Assembly (NCBI RefSeq): GCF_002127545.1
Contig: NZ_MUBK01000006.1
Span: 78,618-142,617 of the forward strand
From: Xenorhabdus beddingii
GTDB lineage: Bacteria; Pseudomonadota; Gammaproteobacteria; Enterobacterales; Enterobacteriaceae
DNA length: 64,000 nucleotides
Reading direction: 5' to 3'
Part shown: positions 10,834 through 21,733 of the stretch, piece by piece
How the letters are laid out: each line of letters begins with the position of its first letter
Numbering within the stretch: position 1 is the first letter of the stretch
The notes under the pieces: model-generated
The model's database searches: none
Told to the model about the DNA's origin: nothing
The model's input: only the letters and a program-made list of their open reading frames with translations
Translations under genes and position numbers: made by a program

Positions 10834-12282
10834 TCAATGACTTAGGTATAACGATTTATATAAATGATTTTCGAAACGTGACAAGGGAACACGGCGGGTT
10901 CGCTGATTGTCAGGAGAAACAGAGTAAGCAGAAACAAACTGGACGAAAGCGATTTGCTGCCCGCTGGCGGCGGTCATGAAGCCTGCCAGATTATAAACGC
11001 CCTGTAATGAACCTGTTTTGGCAAATATCTTACCATCCATCCCCGCTTCATGCAGCCCCGGACGATAAGCCAGAGTGCCGTCATATCCGGCTCTGGGCAG
11101 CATGGAGATGAAATCCAATTCATCATTGTGCTGACCAATAAATTGCAATATCTCCATCATGGTTGCCGGTGTAATTAAATTATGGCGTGAAAGGCCGGAA
11201 CCATCCACCATGACCGTATTGCCTAAATCCACTCCCGCTTTTTGTTTCAAAATCTGCCGCACCGCGTCGGAGCCGGTACGCCATGTTCCGGGAACATTAA
11301 AATAGCGATGACCGAGGGTACGGAAGAGGGTATCCGCAATCATGTTGTCCGATTTTTTCAGCATGACTGAAAGCATATTGTGTAACGGTACAGATTGATT
11401 CAGGGCGAGAATTTTTTCTGGGTGATGAGGAAGTGATTGGCGTCGTAGAGAACCTTTTAACTCAATGCCTGCGATAGCCAGTTCATTTTTCAGGATGGTG
11501 CCGGCATAGCTGGCGCCATTCTGAATGGCGAATGCCAATGGGAGTGGTTCATCGCGTTGAGTCAGGCAGCCTGTGAGCGTATATCGGTTGAGATCACCGG
11601 TTGTGACATCCAGTTCACAGTATTTTGCTTCTGGCGAGCCTTTGGCTAATGTTTTGACTTCACTGAATACATTCACCGGATAAAAAGAGGGAACACGGAC
11701 GAATGCCAATTCGCCGGGTTGCTCTGAGCTGTAAAGTGAAACCGAAAAACAGTTTTTATCCACAATGGCGGCCGCCGGAGGAGAACTGAAACACTGGGTC
11801 ATATCGTTCCAGACCCAGCCGGGCGCTTTATCGTGGCTGGCGAAAATTGAAACGTCTATGATAAGGTCACCCTCAATCTCTTTTATGCCGGATTGCTTTA
11901 ATGTCTCAACCATACTGCGCAGTTGTGAACGTGTCAGCATCGGGTCACCGACAAAACGAGCCGTCAGATTACCTTTTACTGCACCCTCAGAGATATCGGC
12001 ATCACTTTCCAGTGTGGTTACAAAGTGATAATCCTTGCCAAGCTGTAGCAGGGCTGCCAATGCGGTCACAATTTTTTGGGTGCTCGCAGGTAATGCCATC
12101 TGTTCCCCGTGATAATCCACTAACGGGGTTTTTGAACCCACTTTCTGGGCGATGAATAGGGCATTCGTCCCTGTAGGCAAATACTGAGCGCTTTCCTCAA
12201 TGGAAGAGGCAGTTGCACTGAAAACACTCAGACTCAAACTGAGCATACAAGCTATTCTGCTGGTCATTTTTAAAAGAGCCAT
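10834..12282 (-). CDS. dacB: Penicillin-binding protein 4, D-alanyl-D-alanine carboxypeptidase/endopeptidase
   Basis: Periplasmic class C low-molecular-weight PBP that trims and cleaves peptidoglycan cross-links. From ATG 12282 the product is 482 aa (E. coli 477). A signal peptide (MALLKMTSRIACMLSLSLSV, then FSATA) is followed by the active-site triad SxxK as STQK (67-70), SDN (310-312) and KTG (421-423). The insert with CFSSPPAAAIVDKNCFSVSL is typical of DacB. No convincing Shine-Dalgarno is present at this start. The frame also reaches upstream to 12378, but that would bury the signal peptide. Divergent from greA, as in E. coli. Confidence 0.95.
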   Translation of the reverse strand: MALLKMTSRIACMLSLSLSVFSATASSIEESAQYLPTGTNALFIAQKVGSKTPLVDYHGEQMALPASTQKIVTALAALLQLGKDYHFVTTLESDADISEGAVKGNLTARFVGDPMLTRSQLRSMVETLKQSGIKEIEGDLIIDVSIFASHDKAPGWVWNDMTQCFSSPPAAAIVDKNCFSVSLYSSEQPGELAFVRVPSFYPVNVFSEVKTLAKGSPEAKYCELDVTTGDLNRYTLTGCLTQRDEPLPLAFAIQNGASYAGTILKNELAIAGIELKGSLRRQSLPHHPEKILALNQSVPLHNMLSVMLKKSDNMIADTLFRTLGHRYFNVPGTWRTGSDAVRQILKQKAGVDLGNTVMVDGSGLSRHNLITPATMMEILQFIGQHNDELDFISMLPRAGYDGTLAYRPGLHEAGMDGKIFAKTGSLQGVYNLAGFMTAASGQQIAFVQFVSAYSVSPDNQRTRRVPLSRFENHLYKSLYLSH

Positions 12283-12554
12283 AGATCTCGCATATGAAGG
12301 TGGATGTATTCCAATAATATTTGTATTAATAATACTAAGGTGCAATTTAGGGAAAAGTAAACGATGATCCATCATCAACTCTACGTTAGAATGATAGATT
12401 AGTAGTTAAAATATGTCTGTGAACCTCAGGTTATGCTGGGTTTGCGCTCCTTTTATTGTCTGAGTGCCCGCCTGATAGGGTGTGCTCATTGTGCTGTTAT
12501 TAAAAAAATCAGGAAGATGTGTTTGGGCTTAGGATTGATTTAGAGGTTTTATAA

Positions 12555-13031
12555 ATGAAACAAATTCCGATGACGGTACGTGGCGCGGATAAATTGCGCG
12601 AAGAATTAGAACATTTGAAAAATGTACGTCGCCCTCAAATTATTACTGCAATCGCTGATGCGCGTGAGCATGGTGATTTGAAAGAAAATGCGGAATATCA
12701 TGCCGCTCGTGAGCAGCAAGGTTTCTGCGAAGGCCGTATTCAGGAGATTGAGGCCAAACTTTCCAATGCACAGGTGATTGATGTCACGAAGATGACCAAC
12801 AATGGTCGTGTGATCTTTGGGGCAACGGTAACGGTACTGAATGTGGATTCAGATGAAGAGCAAACTTACCGTATCGTGGGTGATGATGAAGCGAATATCA
12901 AAGAGAATCTTCTTTCCGTGAATTCACCGATCGCCCGTGGCCTGATTGGTAAAGAAGTGGATGATACGGTTGTTATCACCACACCTGGCGGCCAAGTGGA
13001 ATACGAAGTGCTGAACGTAGATTATCTCTAA
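12555..13031 (+). CDS. greA: Transcription elongation factor GreA
   Basis: Stimulates transcript cleavage by backtracked RNA polymerase. The 158-aa length matches E. coli. The N-terminal coiled coil (residues 1-75) carries the tip acidic residues in [18 protein letters not shown], and the C-terminal globular domain has FGATVTV and a GGQVEYEVL end. Starts at ATG 12555. Followed by an ERIC element and a terminator. Confidence 0.98.
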   Translation: MKQIPMTVRGADKLREELEHLKNVRRPQIITAIADAREHGDLKENAEYHAAREQQGFCEGRIQEIEAKLSNAQVIDVTKMTNNGRVIFGATVTVLNVDSDEEQTYRIVGDDEANIKENLLSVNSPIARGLIGKEVDDTVVITTPGGQVEYEVLNVDYL

Positions 13032-13060
13032 TGGACACCATGGTAAGCGCTTATCACGCT

Positions 13061-13146
13061 TATACCCGTCATACTTCAAGTTGCCTCTTTGTTGGCTGCA
13101 CTCGCTCCCTTGCCGCCGCGATGCAACTCGAATTATTTAGGACGGG
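13061..13146. repeat. ERIC element with internal deletion (86 bp)
   Basis: Left arm TATACCCGTCATACTTCAAG and right arm GATGCAACTCGAATTATTTA are the ERIC ends, inverted relative to the copy at 1386. About 41 bp of the central CCGGGG-type core is missing between the blocks GTTGGCTGCACTCGCTCC and TTGCCGCCGC. Internal shortening of this kind is a known form of ERIC. Confidence 0.9.
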
Positions 13147-13155
13147 ACACATGGA

Positions 13156-13184
13156 ATAAAAAAGGCCAGATCTGGCCTTTTTTA
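13156..13184. terminator. Bidirectional terminator between greA and yhbY
   Basis: ATAAAAAAGGCCAGATC is followed by its complement, making a near-perfect palindrome with A and T runs on both sides, between convergent genes. Confidence 0.93.
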
Positions 13185-13227
13185 TCATGGTAAAAAGATA
13201 TGGCACTTTTGTATAAGTATGCCGTGA

Positions 13228-13521
13228 TTATTTAGGTAAACTGATTTTGCGTTCTTTTGATGGGCGGTAGAGAACGAGCATTTTCCCTATGATTTGCACA
13301 TTATGTGCACCAGTTTCACGAACAATCGCTTCAGCGATCAAAGTTTTTAGTTCGCGCTCTTCGCCTGCAACTTTGACTTTGATAAGCTCGTGATGCGAAA
13401 GAGTTTGTTCGATTTCAGCCAATACGCCTTCGGTCAGCCCGTTGTTGCCGATCATAACAACAGGTTTTAATGAATGAGCGAGACTTTTCAGGTATTGCAC
13501 TTGTTTCTTGTTAAGGGTCAT
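13228..13521 (-). CDS. yhbY: CRS1/YhbY-domain RNA-binding protein, ribosome assembly factor
   Basis: 97-aa single CRM domain, beginning MTLNKKQVQYLKSLAHSLKP with the family loop MIGNNGLTEG and C-terminal GAHNVQIIGKMLVLYRPS. It associates with pre-50S particles in E. coli. Divergent from rlmE, as in E. coli. Confidence 0.96.
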   Translation of the reverse strand: MTLNKKQVQYLKSLAHSLKPVVMIGNNGLTEGVLAEIEQTLSHHELIKVKVAGEERELKTLIAEAIVRETGAHNVQIIGKMLVLYRPSKERKISLPK

Positions 13522-13655
13522 CGTTTTTTTGCTTAGTTGGGATTGAAAACGACATATTCTACCGCCATCTCATATCTATCACCATAAAAGTGTGGTGTGG
13601 TTTGATAAAAGAGTGTCAAAAATAAGGCTCTTTATTAGTATAGTTGGAAAGAACA

Positions 13656-14285
13656 ATGGCCAATAAAAAACGCTCAGCAAGCTCAAGTCGCTGGTTACAA
13701 GAACATTTTAGTGATAAATATGTTCTTCAGGCACAGAAAAAAGGGCTTCGCTCTCGCGCTTGGTTTAAACTTGATGAGATACAGCAAAGCGACAAAATCT
13801 TTAAACCGGGCATGACCGTTGTTGATTTAGGCGCTGCTCCGGGAGGGTGGTCTCAATACGCAGTCAGTCAAATTGGTAATGGCGGGCGAGTCATTGCTTG
13901 CGATCTTTTGCCGATGGACCCGATAGTGGGGGTCGATTTCCTTCAGGGAGATTTTCGTGATGAACTTGTATTGAAAACATTGCTTGAAAGAGTAGGTGGT
14001 AATAAAGTCCAGGTCGTCATGTCGGATATGGCTCCCAATATGAGTGGAACCCCCGCGGTCGATATTCCCCGATCCATGTATCTGATTGAGTTAGCGTTGG
14101 ATATGTGTCGTGATGTGCTGGCCCCTGGGGGGAGTTTTATTGTCAAAGTGTTTCAGGGAGAAGGCTTTGATGAATACCTGAGGGAAATACGCTCCCTTTT
14201 TACGAAAGTAAAAATTCGTAAACCAGAAGCTTCGCGGGCACGATCACGTGAAGTATACATTGTAGCGACAGGGCGGAAAGTGTAG
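13656..14285 (+). CDS. rlmE: 23S rRNA 2'-O-methyltransferase (U2552)
   Basis: Methylates the ribose of U2552 in the A-loop late in 50S assembly, using SAM. From ATG 13656 (GGAAAG upstream) the product is 209 aa, as in E. coli. The SAM-binding loop is [14 protein letters not shown]. The K-D-K-E catalytic set is seen as K in AWFKLDEI (38), D in SDMAPN (124), K in FIVKVFQG (near 164) and E in SREVYIV (near 199). First gene before ftsH, about 48 bp apart, so the two are probably co-transcribed. Confidence 0.97.
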   Translation: MANKKRSASSSRWLQEHFSDKYVLQAQKKGLRSRAWFKLDEIQQSDKIFKPGMTVVDLGAAPGGWSQYAVSQIGNGGRVIACDLLPMDPIVGVDFLQGDFRDELVLKTLLERVGGNKVQVVMSDMAPNMSGTPAVDIPRSMYLIELALDMCRDVLAPGGSFIVKVFQGEGFDEYLREIRSLFTKVKIRKPEASRARSREVYIVATGRKV

Positions 14286-14333
14286 TACCCTGACTACTAT
14301 TTGTTAACACAGTTGTAATATGAGGTTAATCCC

Positions 14334-16319
14334 TTGAGTGACATGGCGAAAAACCTGATTCTCTGGTTAGTCATCGCAGTTGTCTTGATGTTATTGTTCC
14401 AGAGTTTTGGTCCCAGCGATTCTAGCGGTCGTAGGGTTGATTACTCTAATTTCATCAGTGAGATATCGCAGAATCAAGTAAGCGAAGTACGTATTTCGGG
14501 TCGTGACATTGATTTCACTAAGAAAGACAACGGTGGAAAATACAGCACTTATATGCCAATTCTGGATGAGAAGCTGCTGGATACCCTTCTCAATAAGCAG
14601 GTAAAAGTTGTTGGTGAACCACCAGAACAGCCTGGTCTGTTGGCGTCCCTCTTTATTTCATGGTTCCCAATGCTACTGCTGATTGGCGTCTGGATCTTCT
14701 TTATGCGCCAAATGCAAGGTGGTGGCGGTAAAGGGGCAATGTCTTTTGGTAAAAGCAAAGCCCGAATGTTAACTGAAGATCAGATCAAGACCACATTTGC
14801 CGATGTTGCGGGTTGTGATGAAGCAAAAGAAGAAGTGGGCGAGTTGGTTGAGTATCTGCGTGAACCCGGCCGTTTCCAAAAACTGGGTGGCAAGATCCCG
14901 AAAGGTATCCTGATGGTGGGGCCTCCTGGTACAGGTAAGACATTACTGGCAAAAGCTATCGCAGGTGAAGCCAAAGTCCCATTCTTTACCATTTCTGGTT
15001 CTGACTTCGTTGAAATGTTTGTTGGTGTGGGGGCTTCCCGTGTTCGCGACATGTTCGAACAAGCGAAGAAAGCTGCACCTTGTATTATTTTTATCGACGA
15101 AATTGATGCAGTAGGGCGTCAGCGCGGAGCGGGTTTGGGTGGTGGACACGATGAACGTGAACAGACACTTAACCAGATGCTGGTTGAAATGGATGGTTTC
15201 GAAGGTAACGAAGGCATTATCGTTATCGCAGCAACCAACCGTCCTGATGTATTAGATCCTGCATTGCTGCGTCCTGGTCGTTTTGACCGTCAAGTTGTCG
15301 TTGGCCTGCCTGATGTCCGTGGTCGTGAGCAAATTCTGAAAGTCCATATGCGTCGTATCCCTCTGGATACTGATATTGATGCCTCTATCATTGCTCGTGG
15401 CACACCGGGTTTTTCCGGTGCGGATCTGGCAAACCTTGTGAATGAAGCGGCTTTGTTTGCGGCTCGCAGTAACAAGCGCGTTGTATCTATGGTTGAATTC
15501 GAAAAAGCCAAAGATAAGATCATGATGGGCGCGGAACGTCGTTCAATGGTGATGACGGAGGAACAGAAAGAAGCTACCGCATACCATGAAGCCGGACATG
15601 CCATCATCGGCCGTTTGGTGCCAGAACACGACCCTGTTCATAAAGTCACGATTATTCCTCGTGGCCGTGCGTTGGGTGTCACGTTCTTCTTGCCAGAAGG
15701 CGATCAAATCAGTGCAAGTCGTCAGAAATTGGAAAGCCAAGTTTCAACTTTATACGGCGGGCGCTTAGCTGAAGAGATTATCTATGGTGTAGACAGTGTT
15801 TCCACTGGCGCGTCCAATGATATTAAAGTGGCAACATCCATTGCACGTAACATGGTGACACAATGGGGCTTCTCAGAAAAACTGGGTCCATTGCTGTATG
15901 CAGAAGAAGAAGGTGAAGTTTTCCTCGGTCGTTCGGTTGCTAAAGCGAAACATATGTCTGAAGACACTGCTCGTTTAATTGACCAGGAAGTGAAAGCTAT
16001 CGTCGATCGTAACTATCTGCGTGCACGTCAGATTCTGATGGATAATTTGGATATTCTTCACTCAATGAAAGATGCATTGATGAAATATGAAACCATTGAT
16101 GCTCCTCAGATTGATGATTTGATGAATCGAACGACAGTACGTCCACCGGCCGGTTGGGAAGGTGGCAATAGTGGCGGTAATAGTAATAACGGCAATAGTA
16201 ATAACAGTAATAGTAACAGTAATAGTAACAGTAATAGTAACAGTAATAGTAATAACAGCCATACGCCATCAGCTTCGCAACCAACGGCGAAACCAGCGGA
16301 TGATAATCCAACGGCGTAA
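14334..16319 (+). CDS. ftsH: ATP-dependent zinc metalloprotease FtsH
   Basis: Inner-membrane AAA+ protease that degrades LpxC, sigma32, SecY and other substrates. Transmembrane segments lie at residues 7-25 and 103-123 around a periplasmic loop. Walker A GPPGTGKT is at 196-203, the arginine-finger region includes RPGRFDRQ, and the zinc motif HEAGH lies near 420. I chose TTG 14334 because TGAGG lies 8 nt upstream; ATG 14343 would give the MAKNLILW start used for E. coli. The C-terminal tail (last ~45 residues) is an asparagine-serine-glycine tract encoded by a tandem repeat and differs entirely from the E. coli tail. Confidence 0.97.
   Translation: MSDMAKNLILWLVIAVVLMLLFQSFGPSDSSGRRVDYSNFISEISQNQVSEVRISGRDIDFTKKDNGGKYSTYMPILDEKLLDTLLNKQVKVVGEPPEQPGLLASLFISWFPMLLLIGVWIFFMRQMQGGGGKGAMSFGKSKARMLTEDQIKTTFADVAGCDEAKEEVGELVEYLREPGRFQKLGGKIPKGILMVGPPGTGKTLLAKAIAGEAKVPFFTISGSDFVEMFVGVGASRVRDMFEQAKKAAPCIIFIDEIDAVGRQRGAGLGGGHDEREQTLNQMLVEMDGFEGNEGIIVIAATNRPDVLDPALLRPGRFDRQVVVGLPDVRGREQILKVHMRRIPLDTDIDASIIARGTPGFSGADLANLVNEAALFAARSNKRVVSMVEFEKAKDKIMMGAERRSMVMTEEQKEATAYHEAGHAIIGRLVPEHDPVHKVTIIPRGRALGVTFFLPEGDQISASRQKLESQVSTLYGGRLAEEIIYGVDSVSTGASNDIKVATSIARNMVTQWGFSEKLGPLLYAEEEGEVFLGRSVAKAKHMSEDTARLIDQEVKAIVDRNYLRARQILMDNLDILHSMKDALMKYETIDAPQIDDLMNRTTVRPPAGWEGGNSGGNSNNGNSNNSNSNSNSNSNSNSNSNNSHTPSASQPTAKPADDNPTA
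16182..16257 (+). repeat. In-frame microsatellite in the ftsH tail
   Basis: A 12-bp unit AGTAATAGTAAC occurs three times exactly (16206-16241) with degenerate AGTAAY flanks. It encodes (NS)n. The unit is a multiple of three, so copy-number changes would alter tail length without a frameshift. Confidence 0.9.
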
Positions 16320-16396
16320 CGAGGTTAACAATCTTACAAAACAAGGGTGATGGCAAATGACTGCCCTTGGATTTGACGGACTGAACTTCTTAAATT

Positions 16397-16424
16397 AAAC
16401 CCCAGGTTCTGCCTGGGGTTTTGA
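16397..16424 (+). terminator. Hairpin between ftsH and folP
   Basis: AAACCCCAGG pairs with CCTGGGGTTT around a 5-nt loop, with TTTTG at the end. It ends 17 bp before folP, so it is likely a partial terminator within the operon. Confidence 0.8.
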
Positions 16425-16441
16425 CATTAAAGGCACCCTAG

Positions 16442-17296
16442 ATGAAACTGACAGCCAGAGGCCGTGTCCTCGATCTTTCCAGCCCGCAAGTGATGGGGAT
16501 CTTGAATGTGACTCCCGATTCCTTCTCCGATGGCGGAACCCATAACACCCTTGATACGGCCTTGAAACATGCGGCTAAAATGCTTGATGAAGGTGCAACC
16601 ATCATTGATGTAGGGGGAGAATCGACACGTCCTGGTGCACATGAGGTGAGTGAGCAGGAAGAACTGGATCGCGTTGTTCCGGTGATAGAAGCACTGGCGC
16701 AACGTTTTGACGCCTGGATCTCAGTGGATACGTCAAAAGCCGTTGTGATGCGGGAGTCAGCCAAGGCGGGTGCCCATATCATCAATGACATTCGTGCATT
16801 GCAGGAACCGGGGGCACTCGACGCGGCGGCACAAACCGGATTGCCAGTCTGCTTGATGCACATGCAGGGTCAACCTCGCTCAATGCAAACAGAGCCACAT
16901 TATGAAGATGTCTTGTCAGAAGTAGAAACATTCTTGGTAGGGCAAATTGAACGTTGTATTGCGGCAGGAATCGCAAAAAATAACTTGATCCTTGATCCAG
17001 GCTTCGGTTTTGGTAAGAACTTGTCGCATAATTATCAGCTATTGGCTCATCTGCAAGAGTTCCATCGTTTGGGATTGCCGATTCTGGCGGGAATGTCACG
17101 TAAGTCTATGATTGGTCAATTACTTCATGTACCCGCGCAAGAGCGTGTGACAGGAAGTGTTGCCTGCGCTGTGATTGCCGCCATGCAAGGTGCTCAAATT
17201 ATTCGGGTGCATGATGTAAAAGAAACCGTTCAGGCAATGCAAATCGTTCAGGCAACACGGTCTGCGCGGAACGCGATGTCAGAAAACACGCTGTGA
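16442..17296 (+). CDS. folP: Dihydropteroate synthase
   Basis: Condenses p-aminobenzoate with dihydropterin diphosphate in folate synthesis; the sulfonamide target. The product is 284 aa (E. coli 282). The TIM-barrel signatures are [15 protein letters not shown], then [24 protein letters not shown] and GMSRKSM (sulfonamide-loop region). The E. coli order ftsH-folP-glmM is kept. The glmM start lies 36 bp downstream. Confidence 0.97.
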   Translation: MKLTARGRVLDLSSPQVMGILNVTPDSFSDGGTHNTLDTALKHAAKMLDEGATIIDVGGESTRPGAHEVSEQEELDRVVPVIEALAQRFDAWISVDTSKAVVMRESAKAGAHIINDIRALQEPGALDAAAQTGLPVCLMHMQGQPRSMQTEPHYEDVLSEVETFLVGQIERCIAAGIAKNNLILDPGFGFGKNLSHNYQLLAHLQEFHRLGLPILAGMSRKSMIGQLLHVPAQERVTGSVACAVIAAMQGAQIIRVHDVKETVQAMQIVQATRSARNAMSENTL

Positions 17297-17331
17297 GCAA
17301 AGAATACGTTCAGCAAAGGAAAAAGAAATTT

Positions 17332-18669
17332 ATGAGTAGCCGTAAATATTTTGGTACTGACGGTATCCGTGGCAAAGTGGGTAATACCCCAATTACCCCA
17401 GACTTTGTTTTGAAACTTGGTTGGGCTGCGGGAAAAGTACTGGCCCGTCATGGTTCTCGCAAAATTATCATTGGTAAAGATACCCGAATATCAGGCTATA
17501 TGCTGGAATCAGCGCTGGAAGCGGGGCTGGCCGCAGCAGGATTATCCGCATCCTTTACTGGCCCGATGCCAACCCCTGCCGTGGCATATCTGACACGTAC
17601 TTTCCGTGCAGAAGCAGGCATTGTCATTTCTGCTTCCCATAATCCTTACTATGATAACGGCATTAAATTCTTCTCCATTGACGGGACGAAGCTGCCTGAT
17701 GATGTTGAAGAGGCGATTGAAGCCGAAATGGAGAAGCCACTGACGTGTGTGGAATCTGCCGAATTGGGGCGTGCAAATCGCATCGTTGATGCAGCGGGCC
17801 GTTATATTGAGTTTTGTAAAGGGACATTCCCTAGTGAACAGAGCTTAAATGGACTGAAAATTGTTTTGGATTGTGCAAATGGTGCGACCTACCATATTGC
17901 CCCCAATGTCCTCAGAGAGCTGGGTGCGGATGTCATTACCATCGGTTGTGAACCGAATGGCATCAATATCAATGAAGAATGTGGCGCGACAGATGTTCGC
18001 CTGCTGCAAAAGCGGGTATTGGAAGAGCAGGCCAATATTGGCCTGGCATTTGATGGTGATGGTGATCGTATCATCATGGTTGATCATTTGGGTCATAAAG
18101 TGGATGGCGACCAAATCCTTTATATCATCGCGCGTGAGGCATTAAGACAAGGGCAATTACGTGGTGGTGCCGTGGGTACGTTGATGAGTAATATGGGGCT
18201 GGAGCTAGCGTTGAAGCAGCTTGGCATCCCATTTGAACGTGCAAAAGTCGGTGACCGTTATGTACTGGAAAAATTGCAGGAAAAAGGCTGGCGCTTGGGC
18301 GCGGAAAATTCAGGCCATGTGATTTTGCTGGACAAAACGACGACAGGCGATGGTATTGTCGCCGGATTGCAAGTCCTGAGTGCAATGGTACGCAATGACA
18401 TGAGCCTGCATGACCTGTGCAGTGGCATGAAACTTCTGCCTCAGATTCTGGTTAATGTTCGCTTTTCCGGCAATTCCGATCCTCTGCAATCAGAACCTGT
18501 GCTTGAGGCCGTGAAATCCGTGGAGACTGAATTGAATGGCCGGGGTCGTGTTCTGTTGCGTAAATCGGGTACAGAACCATTAATTCGCGTGATGGTGGAA
18601 GGCGAAGATGAGGAACAGGTTAGCGCATTGGCGCACCGTATCGCGGATGCCGTGAAAAAAATGGGTTAA
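17332..18669 (+). CDS. glmM: Phosphoglucosamine mutase
   Basis: Converts glucosamine-6-P to glucosamine-1-P for UDP-GlcNAc, and so for peptidoglycan and LPS. From ATG 17332 the product is 445 aa, identical in length to E. coli. The phosphoserine loop ISASHNP has the catalytic Ser at residue 102, the metal loop DGDGDR is near 241, and the sugar-binding GENSGH-type motif appears as AENSGH. Likely co-transcribed with folP. Confidence 0.98.
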   Translation: MSSRKYFGTDGIRGKVGNTPITPDFVLKLGWAAGKVLARHGSRKIIIGKDTRISGYMLESALEAGLAAAGLSASFTGPMPTPAVAYLTRTFRAEAGIVISASHNPYYDNGIKFFSIDGTKLPDDVEEAIEAEMEKPLTCVESAELGRANRIVDAAGRYIEFCKGTFPSEQSLNGLKIVLDCANGATYHIAPNVLRELGADVITIGCEPNGININEECGATDVRLLQKRVLEEQANIGLAFDGDGDRIIMVDHLGHKVDGDQILYIIAREALRQGQLRGGAVGTLMSNMGLELALKQLGIPFERAKVGDRYVLEKLQEKGWRLGAENSGHVILLDKTTTGDGIVAGLQVLSAMVRNDMSLHDLCSGMKLLPQILVNVRFSGNSDPLQSEPVLEAVKSVETELNGRGRVLLRKSGTEPLIRVMVEGEDEEQVSALAHRIADAVKKMG

Positions 18670-18746
18670 TTTGTTGATTTTTTCTTCAATCAGCACCAGT
18701 ATTTAAAAATAATCTTGCGTGTCAGAAACGCTTTGGTTAGTATTCA

Positions 18747-18789
18747 CACCCGCTCAATAAGTTAATTTTTCTAATTTTGTGAGCGGGTG
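18747..18789. promoter_or_regulatory. Perfect 10-bp hairpin upstream of secG
   Basis: CACCCGCTCA and TGAGCGGGTG pair exactly around a 23-nt AT-rich loop, 77 bp ahead of the secG start. No T tract follows, so a leader or protein-binding structure is more likely than a terminator. Confidence 0.5.
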
Positions 18790-18865
18790 ATGCAGAATAA
18801 CGTCGCTACGAAATTAACGTTGCAACGAAATTGTGGTAAACCCCACGAGGAAACGGGTACAACAT

Positions 18866-19204
18866 ATGTATGAAGCTCTTTTAGGTATATTCTTGCTAGT
18901 TGGTATCGGGCTAATTGCTCTGGTTCTGCTACAGCAGGGTAAAGGTGCTGATATGGGTGCTTCTTTCGGTGCGGGTGCATCTACAACACTGTTTGGTTCA
19001 TCGGGTTCCGGTAACTTTATGACCCGTATGACAGCCATTTTGGCAACGCTGTTTATTATTATCAGTCTGATTCTTGGTAACATGACGACTAATAAAACAG
19101 GATCAAGCAGTAAGTGGGATAATATCGCCGAACCTGTGAAAGTTGAAAAACAAGCAGAAGTTCCGGCAGCGCCAGCAAAGCCAAATAGCGATATCCCGCA
19201 GTAA
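18866..19204 (+). CDS. secG: Preprotein translocase subunit SecG
   Basis: Auxiliary subunit of the SecYEG channel in the inner membrane. 112 aa (E. coli 110), starting MYEALLGIFLLVGIGLIALV. Two transmembrane helices (about residues 2-22 and 54-74) flank the conserved QQGKGADMGASFGAGAS loop. The tail is hydrophilic (EKQAEVPAAPAKPNSD). Followed by tRNA-Leu, as in E. coli. Confidence 0.97.
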   Translation: MYEALLGIFLLVGIGLIALVLLQQGKGADMGASFGAGASTTLFGSSGSGNFMTRMTAILATLFIIISLILGNMTTNKTGSSSKWDNIAEPVKVEKQAEVPAAPAKPNSDIPQ

Positions 19205-19276
19205 CTTTCAGTAACAGAATTAAAACAGGGTTGTTGATTTAAGTCGTCAACATAAACAACAGCCTTGAAAATCAGT

Positions 19277-19366
19277 GCCGAGGTGGTGAAATTGGTATAC
19301 ACGCTACCTTGAGGTGGTAGTGCCTAAACAACGGGCGTACGGGTTCAAGTCCCGTCCTCGGCACCA
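19277..19366 (+). tRNA. leuU: tRNA-Leu (GAG anticodon)
   Basis: Acceptor GCCGAGG pairs with CCTCGGC, discriminator A and an encoded CCA follow. The anticodon loop CTTGAGG carries GAG at 19311-19313 between CTACC and GGTAG. The long variable arm is class II; at 90 nt the gene is three longer than I recall for E. coli leuU. The T arm is GGGTTCAAGTCCC. Same position after secG as in E. coli. Confidence 0.96.
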
Positions 19367-19424
19367 ATAATCTAGAAACTTGCGTTTTTAGTGTGATCAG
19401 CGTAAGATTTGCCACGTTTTCGAA

Positions 19425-19501
<77 letters not shown>

Positions 19502-19639
19502 CTTCTTAATAACATATATCTTTTCCAGAGTAGTCGTCCAGCAGTCGTTAAGATATCGATCCTAATTTGCAAGGTTGCTTTGAAAGGTATGGAAAGAAGT
19601 TGGTTGAGACCACTGGCAGTAAACAGGGTCCAGTTGCAT

Positions 19640-19666
19640 AAAGCCCCGAGTATCGGGGTTTTTTGT
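19640..19666 (+). terminator. Terminator between metY and rimP
   Basis: AAGCCCCGA and TCGGGGTTTTTT form a short-loop hairpin with a T run. It lies in the leader of the nusA operon, where partial termination is known in E. coli. Confidence 0.88.
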
Positions 19667-19725
19667 TATTTGACAGCAGAACTACTGGGCTAATATAGCC
19701 CTTTTTTTATGTCTTGGGGGTGGGC

Positions 19726-20178
19726 TTGTCCACATTAGAGCAAAAATTAACAGAGATGATTTCAGCACCCGTTGAAGCTTTGGGTTTTGAATTAGTTGGC
19801 CTGGAGTTTATTCGCGCGCGCGTGTCAACGCTGCGGGTCTATATCGATAGTGAAGAGGGTATCACTGTTGATAATTGTGCTGATGTTAGCCACCAGGTCA
19901 GTGCAGTGCTTGATGTTGAAGATCCGATTTCAGTGCTTTATAACCTGGAAATATCTTCACCAGGGCTTGAGCGTCCACTGTTTAAAGCTGAACATTACCT
20001 GCGTTTTATGGGTGAAGAAGTCAGTGTGGTGTTACGCATAGCAATGCAGAACCGTCGCAAATGGCAAGGTATCATCAAGGCTGTTGATGGTGAAATGATA
20101 ACGGTTACGGTGGATGGAAAAGACGAAGTGTTCGCACTGAGCAACATCCAGAAAGCGAACCTGGTACCCCACTTTTAA
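19726..20178 (+). CDS. rimP: Ribosome maturation factor RimP
   Basis: Needed for 30S subunit maturation. From TTG 19726 (GGGGGTG upstream) the product is 150 aa, as in E. coli, beginning [20 protein letters not shown]. Conserved blocks [19 protein letters not shown] and [13 protein letters not shown] are present. First protein gene of the operon; nusA follows 21 bp downstream. Confidence 0.96.
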   Translation: MSTLEQKLTEMISAPVEALGFELVGLEFIRARVSTLRVYIDSEEGITVDNCADVSHQVSAVLDVEDPISVLYNLEISSPGLERPLFKAEHYLRFMGEEVSVVLRIAMQNRRKWQGIIKAVDGEMITVTVDGKDEVFALSNIQKANLVPHF

Positions 20179-21708
<1,530 letters not shown>

Positions 21709-21733
21709 ATAAACTGTAGCAGGAAGGAACAGA

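Noticed and set aside
16062..16356. Antisense frames with Tyr-Cys and Thr-Ile runs opposite the ftsH tail
   Set aside because: Artefacts of the AGTAAY microsatellite read in other frames.
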